This document shows positions 1 through 6,927 of a DNA stretch of 13,106 bases, piece by piece. How positions within the stretch are numbered: position 1 is the stretch's first letter; every line of letters starts with the position of its first letter. Made by a program: the position numbers and the translations under genes. This DNA comes from an uncultured Verrucomicrobiales bacterium (GTDB lineage Bacteria; Verrucomicrobiota; Verrucomicrobiae; Limisphaerales; CANJSG01): NCBI GenBank assembly GCA_946480965.1, contig CAMLMI010000106.1:1-13106 (forward strand), written 5' to 3'. A model generated the notes under the pieces. That model saw nothing but the letters and a program-made list of their open reading frames with translations, was not told where the DNA came from and ran no database searches.

Positions 1-2206
1 CCGCCGCGCCGAACTCCGCAACTACCTCGGCAAAGCCTTCGCCGAAGACGACCAGCCCGTGCTCGCCGCCAAGGAAGTCGCCCTCGCCAAAGAACTGGAC
101 CCGAACGACCCCAACACCTGGCTCTACTCCGCCTTGCTCCATCAGCAGAACAACGAGATCAACGCCGCCATCCGCGATCTGGAAAAGTCCAAGGAGCTGA
201 ACGACAACCGCTCCCTCTTCCGCTCGGACTACCTGCTGAACCAGGACGAAGCCGTCCGCAGCGCCAATCTCGCCCGCATCTACCAGGACGCCGGCCTGAA
301 CGCCGTGGCCCAACGCGAAGCCGCCCGAGCCGTCAATGCCGACTACGGCAACTACGCCGCCCACCGCTTCCTCGCCGAGAGCTACTATCGGCCGATCAAC
401 AACCACACCAGCCAGCGCTACGCAACCGCCGTCATCGTCGAATACTCCCTCGCCAACCTCCTGGCCCCGGTCCACGCGGGTATCCTTTCACCGGCCATCT
501 CTCAATCGGAATACTCCAGCCTCTTCGAACGGAACCGCATGGGAGTGTATTCCAGCACGGAATATCTCGAACGGGGAGCTTGGGACATTTCGGGAGGCCA
601 ATACGGCATCTTCGACACCTACAGCTACGATCTTTACGCGCGCTATGTCTCCGACCCTGGCCAATACCGGAACAACGAAATCCAACTGCGCACCTTCGAG
701 GCGAATGTGAAGTTCCAAGTTAGCTCTGAAGATCTGCTGCACATCCGGGTCGGCACCTTGGAAATCGACAGTGGCCAACGTGGGCAGAAATACGACCACA
801 CCCCCGCGCCATTTTTCCCGGACTATGGTGCCGTGGACGAAACCCAAGAGCCCTTCGCCGCCATCGGTTGGAACCACGAATGGAGCCCGGGAGTGAACAC
901 GCTTCTGCAGTTCAGCTTTCTTCACGACGACTTCACCCAGACCAACACCCAGTTGGCCTCCATCTACAAACGGCGTTTTGGTGCGCCCGGCAATCTGGAC
1001 CCGGTGGATACGGTCGCGGGTTTTGGCGCACTCACCATCTTTGCCAAAGAATCCCACCTGTATTCGACGGAGCTACAACAGTTGTGGCAGCAGGGCGACC
1101 TCACCACCATCGCCGGGACCCGGCTCCAAGTGGGCGACTTTCATAGCCGAAACGTGCTTACCCACGGGAACACTCCTTTCGTGCAGATCGATTTTCCGCC
1201 TCCTACGGTCCCTTGGGCGGACCAAGATGTCCGGTCCGATTTTCTCCGCGCCAGCGCCTACCTCTACCAGCACTGGCAGCTCATCGACGAACTGAGGCTC
1301 ATCGGCGGGCTGACCTACGACTGGATGGACTACCCGGACAACATTTGGTCGTCGCCAGTGACGGACGGCCAGGAAACCCGCGACCAGCTCTCGCCCAAGG
1401 CCGGTCTGATCTGGACCCCGCTGCGCGACACCGCCGTCCGTTTCGCCTTCACCCGTTCGCTGCAAGGCGCGTCGATCGACCAAAGCTACCAGTTGGAGCC
1501 CGCCCAGGTTGCCGGCTTCGTCCAGACCTTCCGTTCGATCACCCCCGAATCGGTGGTGGGAGGCAGCCCGGCCGGCCGGTTCGAAACCTTCGACCTCTCT
1601 CTGGAACAGAAGTTCGACACCGGCACCTATGTGGCGGTGGCCGGACAGCTTTTGGGGTCCAAGCACCGTCGAACGGTCGGTGCCTTTCTGTATGAAATCG
1701 ACAACGTGCTCTACCCCTACCCGGAGGGCACCCCCAACAACTTGGACTATGTCGAACGCTCCGTGAGCGCCTCCATCAACCAGTTGCTGGGCGACGAGTG
1801 GTCGGTGGGGGCCAGCTACCGCCTGAGCCAGGCCGAGTTGGACAGCCATTACCCCGAGATCCCGGATGGGGCCTTTGAAGATAATTTCCAGATCCGGTCC
1901 CACCAAGAAGCCCTGTTGCACCACGTCCGGGCTTTCGCCCTCTACAACCATGCCTGCGGCTTCTTCGCCGGGATCGAGGGCAACTGGTATTCCCAGGACA
2001 ACGACGGCTACACCACTCCGTTGCCAGGAGACACGCTCTGGCAGGGCGATCTCCATGCCGGCTACCGCTTCCTCCGTCGTCGAGCTGAGATCCGCGTTAG
2101 CCTGCTGAACTTCACCGATCAGGACTACCGCCTGAATCCGCTCAATCTCCACGACAACCTTCCCCGCGACCGCACCTTGGCCGTCCGGCTCCAGTTCGGC
2201 TTCTGA
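1..2206 (+). CDS. TPR and TonB-receptor-like outer-membrane barrel protein (5' end outside window)
   Basis: The frame is open from base 2 and ends at TGA 2204-2206, giving about 734 visible residues; the true start lies upstream of the window. The first ~130 residues are helical TPR-like repeats, with phrases such as AKELDPNDPNTWLYSALL, LEKSKELNDNRS and SANLARIYQDAGLNAVAQREA. A linker follows (SLFERNRMG), and from about base 540 the protein becomes a run of alternating aromatic and polar strands typical of an outer-membrane beta-barrel. It closes with LNFTDQDYRLNPL and a C-terminal phenylalanine, as is usual for TonB-dependent-receptor barrels and for BAM recognition. I recall related proteins from Verrucomicrobia and Proteobacteria with FecR or TPR modules ahead of such a barrel. 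No plug domain is visible in the part shown. The barrel location is well supported; the ligand and any transport role are unknown. Confidence 0.85.
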   Translation, partial: RRAELRNYLGKAFAEDDQPVLAAKEVALAKELDPNDPNTWLYSALLHQQNNEINAAIRDLEKSKELNDNRSLFRSDYLLNQDEAVRSANLARIYQDAGLNAVAQREAARAVNADYGNYAAHRFLAESYYRPINNHTSQRYATAVIVEYSLANLLAPVHAGILSPAISQSEYSSLFERNRMGVYSSTEYLERGAWDISGGQYGIFDTYSYDLYARYVSDPGQYRNNEIQLRTFEANVKFQVSSEDLLHIRVGTLEIDSGQRGQKYDHTPAPFFPDYGAVDETQEPFAAIGWNHEWSPGVNTLLQFSFLHDDFTQTNTQLASIYKRRFGAPGNLDPVDTVAGFGALTIFAKESHLYSTELQQLWQQGDLTTIAGTRLQVGDFHSRNVLTHGNTPFVQIDFPPPTVPWADQDVRSDFLRASAYLYQHWQLIDELRLIGGLTYDWMDYPDNIWSSPVTDGQETRDQLSPKAGLIWTPLRDTAVRFAFTRSLQGASIDQSYQLEPAQVAGFVQTFRSITPESVVGGSPAGRFETFDLSLEQKFDTGTYVAVAGQLLGSKHRRTVGAFLYEIDNVLYPYPEGTPNNLDYVERSVSASINQLLGDEWSVGASYRLSQAELDSHYPEIPDGAFEDNFQIRSHQEALLHHVRAFALYNHACGFFAGIEGNWYSQDNDGYTTPLPGDTLWQGDLHAGYRFLRRRAEIRVSLLNFTDQDYRLNPLNLHDNLPRDRTLAVRLQFGF

Positions 2207-2215
2207 GCCCAAGGC

Positions 2216-2472
2216 GGGTAGGGCGAAGGCTCCGGCCGAGCCGCCGGACGATTTCCGAACGACCCAGCAGCGCCTCTGGCACTTCCCCGGTGTCCCGGAG
2301 GGACTCAACGTAAATAGCCGTGGGCGGAAGCCCACGGAACCAGCGGGTCCAACAATTCGACCCCGCAGGGGTCGAACCTCACTGCGGTCGGTAACCGCAG
2401 GTTTCACCTGCGGCTATTCAAGTTCGGCCTCTTCGAGGCCAAGGCGGCTCGGCTGGAGCCATCGCCCTACCC
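2216..2472. repeat. Composite palindromic element with 30-bp terminal inverted repeats
   Basis: Bases 2216-2245 and the reverse complement of 2443-2472 match at 28 of 30 positions (both begin GGGTAGGGCGA), so the two arms are terminal inverted repeats around a 257-bp unit. Inside lies a second, shorter inverted pair, AATAGCCG (2313-2320) and CGGCTATT (2411-2418), enclosing several hairpins. CCGTGGGC pairs with GCCCACGG around a GGAA loop (2318-2337). TTCGACCCC pairs with GGGGTCGAA around GCA (2356-2376). CTGCGGT pairs with ACCGCAG (2382-2400). CCGCAGGT pairs with ACCTGCGG around TTC (2395-2413). A further hairpin, GGCCTC/GAGGCC, sits at 2426-2440. There is no transposase. It resembles a REP/BIME-like cluster or a small non-autonomous element; which of these is not decidable from one copy. 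Confidence 0.8.
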
Positions 2473-2540
2473 TTTGCGGCCCGTCGAAAGCCCCACAGCT
2501 CGAGGCCGGGCCTCTTCATTGCACACGTCTCAATAACCCC

Positions 2541-2580
2541 GGAAAACAAACGGGCCTGAAGTCGCCCTCAGGCCCGTCGC
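2541..2580 (-). terminator. Intrinsic terminator of the Ig-like protein gene
   Basis: ACGGGCCTGA (2550-2559) pairs perfectly with TCAGGCCCGT (2568-2577) around an 8-base loop. Read on the minus strand, the 10-bp GC-rich stem is followed at once by TTGTTTTCC, a T-rich tract. It lies about 45 bases past the stop codon of the minus-strand Ig-like gene, where a Rho-independent terminator would be expected. On the plus strand there is no T tract, so it is probably one-directional. Confidence 0.8.
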
Positions 2581-2621
2581 TCCATAACGGTGATTCTACA
2601 ATTGCCGGTGCATTCCCACGT

Positions 2622-3329
2622 TCACGGATTGAACCCGGTCAGGGTGATCGGATACGGGTCCGTCGTGGGCATCGCGGTTGGAAAATAGATGATGAACCGG
2701 TATTTCGAGCTCGGGCAGGGCTTGGGCACGGTCACGGTGCTGGTTCCGCAACCCACGTCATTGGACTGCCCTCTGAAATAGACTTTGTTCGTCGCTCCCA
2801 TTCCATCCGCCGCACAATAGGTGTCGGCCCCTGAAGTCGGCGTCCAGCCCCACCCGGGTGATTTCGTGTAGTTGGCGTAGCCCACATAGGAGCCAGGACA
2901 CGTTCCTAAGCTTCCGCTTGAAGTCGTCGGCGTGACCCAGACATCGAACGCGGTTGCGCTCAACGCCGCCACACCCCGATCTCCCACTGGCGGAGCAGCC
3001 ACGATCAGCGAGGCGGGCCGGGTTAGCTCCTCCTTGGCCGGAGTCGTCACGTAGCAGCGGTAGAACCCAACGTCCTGCAAGGTCGTCTCCGCAATCGTCA
3101 GCGTGCGGTCGGTTTCACCCGGCAGCGGTTCCAGGGCGCCCCTGCGGACCCGCACCCACTGGTAGGTGGTGCCTTCCGGCCCTTCCGGCGCGGCGAAGGT
3201 GGCGGGTTCGCCCAGGCGGGCGCATTGGTCCTCGGGCAACCCGGCCGTGTCATGGCCGGTGATGTCGTGTTCAGTCAGAGGCAGCGACCGAACCTGGTCG
3301 GTCGAGATCTCGGTTTCGATGGATTTCAT
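2622..3329 (-). CDS. Ig-like domain protein, cysteine-containing, no signal peptide
   Basis: This 235-aa protein starts at ATG 3329 and stops at TGA 2624-2622. An upstream in-frame GTG at 3365 would add 12 residues (MATGGSEPKPQT); neither start has a clear Shine-Dalgarno site. Residues ~35-112 form a bacterial Ig-like domain, with YQW (W58), LTIAETTLQDVGFYRC (C92) and a closing RPASLIV strand. A second region (~125-235) is rich in Gly, Ser, Thr and aromatics and holds four cysteines (C144, C172, C194, C205), ending in YPITLTGFNP. Such architecture suggests an exported, disulphide-bonded surface or adhesion protein, yet the N-terminus (MKSIETEISTDQ) is polar and has no signal peptide. I have an impression of similar paralogues in Verrucomicrobia but cannot check it. 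Function unknown. A strong terminator follows the gene. Confidence 0.7.
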   Translation of the reverse strand: MKSIETEISTDQVRSLPLTEHDITGHDTAGLPEDQCARLGEPATFAAPEGPEGTTYQWVRVRRGALEPLPGETDRTLTIAETTLQDVGFYRCYVTTPAKEELTRPASLIVAAPPVGDRGVAALSATAFDVWVTPTTSSGSLGTCPGSYVGYANYTKSPGWGWTPTSGADTYCAADGMGATNKVYFRGQSNDVGCGTSTVTVPKPCPSSKYRFIIYFPTAMPTTDPYPITLTGFNP

Positions 3330-3660
3330 GGTTTGGGGTTTCGGCTCGGAGCCGCCGGTCGCCACTCGGCCGACCCGGAAGCAGACTCGCGTCTCCTACT
3401 CCATTAGTCTGCATCGGCGACCCTGGAAAAGAAATCAATGCCCCAGACCCGTTCCGCGGCTGCCGGCGTTGTTGGCCCGGAGGGATTCCAGGCAAAAAAG
3501 GTCAAGCCCCGCGAACGACGGCCTTTTCTGAGGCCCCTCCGGTGCTGACACGCTGGAAACCCCAACCCCCGGCTCACGCCAGGGGCCAGGACGTTTACGA
3601 AAACGCTGGAGCGCTGTCCGCGTGGGAAAAGAAGGCGAGCGCCGCCATCGTTCCGTGTCT
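3330..3660. other. Spacer between Ig-like gene and ankyrin gene
   Basis: These ~330 bases separate two minus-strand genes. The frames crossing it are extensions or shadows of neighbours. It holds a nested inverted repeat (3477-3542), described separately. No convincing -35/-10 pair for the Ig-like gene could be picked by eye. Confidence 0.5.
3477..3542. repeat. Nested inverted repeat
   Basis: CCGGAGGG (3477-3484) is matched by CCCTCCGG (3535-3542). Within that pair, AAAAGG (3496-3501) is matched by CCTTTT (3522-3527). The two nested stems are 8 and 6 bp, separated by unpaired internal stretches. It lies about 120 bases past the ankyrin gene stop on the minus strand and ~150 bases before the Ig-like gene start. 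It could be a weak terminator-like or leader structure, or coincidence in GC-rich DNA. Confidence 0.35.
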
Positions 3661-5172
3661 TCAGGATACGCCCCGGGTTCTGCCGCGCCGTCGCAAGACG
3701 TCCTTCACCGCCTCCGTGCCGCTGGGTTGCTGGGGCGGCGTGGCGCCGGCGCGAAGGAGCGCTTGCACCACGCCCGCGTAGTCGCCGGTCTCGCGGTGCC
3801 AGCCGTGTTCGGAACCGAAGGTCGCCCAGCCGATGGGCGGGGCTTTGTGGTCGGCATCGGGCAGGTCCAACGGCGGGCGGTGCGGGAGGATGGCCTCGAC
3901 CATCTCCAGGTTTCCGTGGAACGCTGCCCAATGCAGCGGCGTGCCCTGGTGCTGGCCTTTGGCGTCCACCGGCCAACCGGCTTCGAGCATCAGGCGGACG
4001 GCAGCGGTGTCGTTGTTGCGGGCGGCATGGGCCACTTGGCGCTGGGTCGCGAGGGACAGGCGGCGGACCAAGTCGGGGTTCGCCGCCAACAGGCTCTTCA
4101 CGCCGGCCGCGTCGTGGCCCTGCGCGAGCGCGAGCAGCTTCAATTCGACCGGGCTGCGTTCCAGCAGCAGGGCCAGCACGTCGGCGTGGCCGAACTTCCG
4201 GGCCACGTCGTGCGCCGAACTGTGCCAACCGAGCGTCCACTGGTAGATGGGGCCGCCGCTGCGCGGGTTGGCCTTGGGGAAATGCGCGTCGTCCACGCGG
4301 AGATGGATGCACGTCGGATCGGCGTCGAGATGGCGGCGGACCAACGCCACGTCGCCGACGGCGGCGGCCAGGAGCAGATCGGTCCAGCAGCCGCGCCGCA
4401 CAAGGAACCGCGCGACCTCCATCCGTTCGCCGAGCATCCATTGGGCGGGAGTGGATTCGTGGTCCACATCGCGCGCGTCGAGGTTGGCGCCGTGCGCCAG
4501 CAGCAGCTCGGCGATTTCGACGTTCGCGGCGAAGTGCAGCGGGGTCTGGCCATCGCCACCGCGCGCATCAACAAGCGACGGATCGGCCGTGAGCAGTTCG
4601 CGCAGGCGCTCCTTCAAGCCCAGCCTGGCCGCCGCGTGGACATCGACCACGGCTCCACGTTCGATGGCGTAAGCGGCGAGTTCGGGCGGCGCGTTGTGCA
4701 GCAGACCGAAACCACCGGCCCACCAGCGGCTCTTGGCGTTGAGATCGCCGCCGGCGGCGAGGAAAACGTCCAGCATCGCGCGGCTCTTCACATGGGTGAT
4801 GGGCGGCGAATCGAAGGGGCCGATCGGCTCGTTGAGGCGGGCCTGGATCGCGGGATAGCGCTCCAGCAGCTTGGCGAAGAGGACGGCGTCGTCCGCGTGG
4901 AAGGCATCTTTGAACAGCTCCAGCGGCTCGCGGGTGTCGAGCAGCACGGCGTGGACGCGTTCCTTCAGCTTCGGCCAACTGGCGAGGCCGTGTTCGCGTG
5001 CCAGCACGAGCTGGGCGTCGGCGAGCGACGGAGCGGACGGCGAACGTTCCGGATGGTGTTCCCGGAAGCGGCGGAGCGCGTCGGGCTGGCCGGCGTGGAC
5101 GGATTTGAGGAGGTCTTTGGCCTGCTTCCGGAGTTGCTCCAGATCAGGACGAGCGGGCAGCGGCTTGGACAT
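3661..5172 (-). CDS. Ankyrin-repeat protein
   Basis: This 503-aa protein starts at ATG 5172, with AGAAAGG five bases upstream as a good ribosome-binding site, and stops at TGA 3663-3661. The N-terminal ~75 residues (LPARPDLEQLRKQAKDLL ... LADAQLVLAREHGLASWPKLK) are a helical leader I recognise from ankyrin proteins of Verrucomicrobia, Acidobacteria and Planctomycetes. Clear ankyrin units include DGQTPLHFAA (207-216) with LLLAHGANLDARD, and GTPLHWAAFHGNLEMVEAIL (410-429). Between them are weaker units with the same helix-loop-helix rhythm (for example AAARLGLKERLRELLTADPS, AAVGDVALVRRHLDADPT and HDVARKFGHADVLALLLER). There is no signal peptide or membrane segment, so it is probably a cytoplasmic protein-interaction scaffold. 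The partner is unknown. It stands alone, facing away from the lipoprotein gene. Confidence 0.88.
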   Translation of the reverse strand: MSKPLPARPDLEQLRKQAKDLLKSVHAGQPDALRRFREHHPERSPSAPSLADAQLVLAREHGLASWPKLKERVHAVLLDTREPLELFKDAFHADDAVLFAKLLERYPAIQARLNEPIGPFDSPPITHVKSRAMLDVFLAAGGDLNAKSRWWAGGFGLLHNAPPELAAYAIERGAVVDVHAAARLGLKERLRELLTADPSLVDARGGDGQTPLHFAANVEIAELLLAHGANLDARDVDHESTPAQWMLGERMEVARFLVRRGCWTDLLLAAAVGDVALVRRHLDADPTCIHLRVDDAHFPKANPRSGGPIYQWTLGWHSSAHDVARKFGHADVLALLLERSPVELKLLALAQGHDAAGVKSLLAANPDLVRRLSLATQRQVAHAARNNDTAAVRLMLEAGWPVDAKGQHQGTPLHWAAFHGNLEMVEAILPHRPPLDLPDADHKAPPIGWATFGSEHGWHRETGDYAGVVQALLRAGATPPQQPSGTEAVKDVLRRRGRTRGVS

Positions 5173-5498
5173 GGAACCTTTCTGCTAGAGCCCGAGGTCC
5201 GCTGGACGGGCAGCATCAAGGTTGTGTTGCCACCGACGATGGACAGGTGGGCTCAGCCCTTTCCGCGGACCCGGATGCGTCCTGAACGCCCGGGCAAGGG
5301 ACCAAAGCCGCCGGCTCGGGTCAAGCCCGGCGATGCGGGTCCGCTGTCCGTGCGCGTCGCTCCTGCGGAGGCGGGCCGGTCCGTGCCGTTTCTGGGCTTC
5401 CCGCGGACCGAGGCGATGATCCAAGCTGGCCCTTCGGCGATTCGAGAACGGGACCTGGATTTGGGAAACGGGCCGGAGGAGAACGCCGCAGTTCATCG
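5173..5498. other. Divergent intergenic region, ankyrin gene / lipoprotein gene
   Basis: These 326 bases separate the start of the minus-strand ankyrin gene from the plus-strand lipoprotein gene, so promoters for both should lie here. The frames that span it have arginine- and proline-rich compositions typical of GC-rich shadows and show no recognisable domain. I could not identify a convincing promoter or operator by eye. GGAGGAG occurs at 5474-5480, too far (18 bases) from the lipoprotein ATG to be a normal ribosome-binding site. Confidence 0.5.
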
Positions 5499-6044
5499 AT
5501 GAAACATGCCGTCGTTTGCTTGTCGTTGGTCGCGGTGCTGGCCGGATGTTCCTACCGGCCGTCGCGCTGGTCGGGCCTGGAACACGAGAGAGTCTCGCTG
5601 CCGCAGCCGTTGCCCGGCGGCGACTGGGGCTTCCGCGCGGAGCGCACGGCGGACGCGACCATCAGCCGTTGGGCGCGCCTGGGCGAATCGCTCCAGTTGA
5701 CCGTGCGCCGGTCCGTGGACCGGCCGGGACCGGAGGCGTTCCGGCACGACGAGGACGTGCGCGCGCAGCGGGGAAACCTCCTGTCGTTCCGCAGCACGGT
5801 GCTGGATTCGGGCCCGGTCAACGGCTACCCGGCCGTGCTTTGGCAAAAGGAGTCGGTGCTGCCGGGAGAGCGGGCCGTCGTGGAGCTCCATCTCTACATC
5901 GCGGGCAACGACGCCTCGTATTCCATCCGCCGTCGCTGGGACCAGGGGCCGGTTGCACCCGCCGAGCTGCAACGCTGGGTCGGGTTCCTGAAGGAGGTTT
6001 CCGTCTGCGATCCCCGGCTGCCCGACCGGCCCTGCCCGCAATGA
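5499..6044 (+). CDS. Small putative lipoprotein
   Basis: This 181-aa protein begins MKHAVVCLSLVAVLAGC, a short basic-hydrophobic signal ending in the lipobox LAGC. Signal peptidase II would cut before C17 and the cysteine would be lipidated. Serine at the +2 position favours outer-membrane rather than inner-membrane retention by the Lol rule known for Proteobacteria; whether the rule holds here is uncertain. The mature ~165 residues include strands such as GNLLSFRSTVLDSGPVNGYP and AVVELHLYIAGNDASYSIRR, suggesting a compact beta-rich domain. I do not recognise the family. The gene lies alone between two minus-strand genes, and its stop is only 9 bases from the end of the convergent response-regulator gene. 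No strong ribosome-binding site is seen at normal spacing. Confidence 0.72.
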   Translation: MKHAVVCLSLVAVLAGCSYRPSRWSGLEHERVSLPQPLPGGDWGFRAERTADATISRWARLGESLQLTVRRSVDRPGPEAFRHDEDVRAQRGNLLSFRSTVLDSGPVNGYPAVLWQKESVLPGERAVVELHLYIAGNDASYSIRRRWDQGPVAPAELQRWVGFLKEVSVCDPRLPDRPCPQ

Positions 6045-6053
6045 GCCGCGCCA

Positions 6054-6791
6054 TCAGGCGACGGTCCGCGTGGAATCCTCGGCGTCGTGGATGATGGAGA
6101 GCAGGAGCCCCTGCCAGCCTTCCACGATGGTGCGCTGGAGGTTCTCCGGCACGGGAGCTTCCGCGACCTTGCCGCCAGGCCAGTTGAGGATGGCGGCGAG
6201 AGCGGCGCGGCCCACGAGCCCGCCGGTGGCGGCGTGGACGATGTCGCCGTTCTGGAAGACGAGGGTGCCGTGCTTGTTCTCGCAGGTGAACTCCAGCGCC
6301 TGGTTGCGGCGGCCGAGGCAGTTGAGCTGGATGATGTCCAGCGGGGTGAGGGACGTGAGCGAGGCGCTGAAGCCGATCTGCGGCCCGGGCGCGGGATTCT
6401 TCCGGGCATCGATGTGGTCGCGGATGAAGGCCGCGAGCTTCTGCGGCGGCACCGGCTTGCCGAGGAACTGCAGCGCACCGAGCGAACCTGCGCGGGTGCG
6501 GTAGTGCTCCAGCGGCACGGCCGTGACGACGACCACTCGCGCATCAGGCGCGCGGGGCGGGATCTCGGCCAGGAAGTCGAGGCCGCTGCCGTCGGGCAGA
6601 TGGATGTCCAGGATGAAGAAGTCGATCCGCTCCTTGGCCAGGTGACGGCGGGCGGCGGCCAGCGTCCGGGCCTCCAGCACGCGCAGTTCGGGCACCAGGC
6701 CGGGGAGGACCTTGGTCACGAGGTGGAGATTGGTCAGGTTGTCTTCCAGGACCATCACCGTGTAGCTGTATTTCGAGAGGAGCCCAAACAT
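6054..6791 (-). CDS. Response regulator, REC domain plus DUF4388 (PATAN-like)
   Basis: I place the start at ATG 6791, giving 245 aa (MFGLLSKYSYTVMVLEDN). The open frame runs further upstream to 7352, but that part is a shadow of bioD. Residues ~10-125 are a receiver domain with the full phosphorylation set: acidic pair E16-D17, phospho-acceptor D62 in FFILDIHLPDGSG, T90 in VVVVTA and K112 in FLGKPV. Residues ~135-235 match DUF4388, with SLTPLDIIQLNCLGRRNQAL, GTLVFQNGDIVHAATGGLVG and a closing W-GG pattern. There is no DNA-binding domain, so output is likely by protein interaction; DUF4388 proteins are often linked to gliding, Frz-like or GTPase signalling. No partner histidine kinase is in the window. 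It is divergent from bioD. Confidence 0.88.
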   Translation of the reverse strand: MFGLLSKYSYTVMVLEDNLTNLHLVTKVLPGLVPELRVLEARTLAAARRHLAKERIDFFILDIHLPDGSGLDFLAEIPPRAPDARVVVVTAVPLEHYRTRAGSLGALQFLGKPVPPQKLAAFIRDHIDARKNPAPGPQIGFSASLTSLTPLDIIQLNCLGRRNQALEFTCENKHGTLVFQNGDIVHAATGGLVGRAALAAILNWPGGKVAEAPVPENLQRTIVEGWQGLLLSIIHDAEDSTRTVA

Positions 6792-6927
6792 CGCCGTTGT
6801 CCCGGATTTCGGCAGAAACCGGCCCGCCTTGAGCCGGGCACGGGCGAAAAGACACACCCGATCTTGCCGTCGCTCCCGGGCGGGAAAGCTCGCGGCCCGG
6901 CACCGGCTCGGCTCCACTGGCGGCCGC
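6792..6927. promoter_or_regulatory. Divergent promoter region, response regulator / bioD
   Basis: These 136 bases separate the two start codons and must hold the promoters of both genes unless bioD starts at the earlier ATG at 6829. I could not pick reliable -35/-10 boxes and see no BirA-type long dyad. The call rests on gene orientation alone. Confidence 0.4.

Larger units (their letters stand above)
2207..2621. other. Gene-free spacer holding palindromic repeats and a terminator
   Basis: These 415 bases lie between the stop codons of the convergent barrel gene and Ig-like protein gene. I see no credible coding frame: the long minus-strand frame that crosses the region is a shadow of the barrel gene. 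The content is a composite inverted-repeat element (2216-2472) and a minus-strand intrinsic terminator (2541-2580), both described separately. Confidence 0.8.

Noticed and set aside
1073..2407. 444-codon minus-strand open frame
   Set aside because: It is the antisense of the barrel gene and has no recognisable domain.
3622..5502. 626-codon plus-strand open frame
   Set aside because: It is the antisense of the ankyrin gene, which has clear repeats and a good ribosome-binding site. The long frame comes from high third-position GC.
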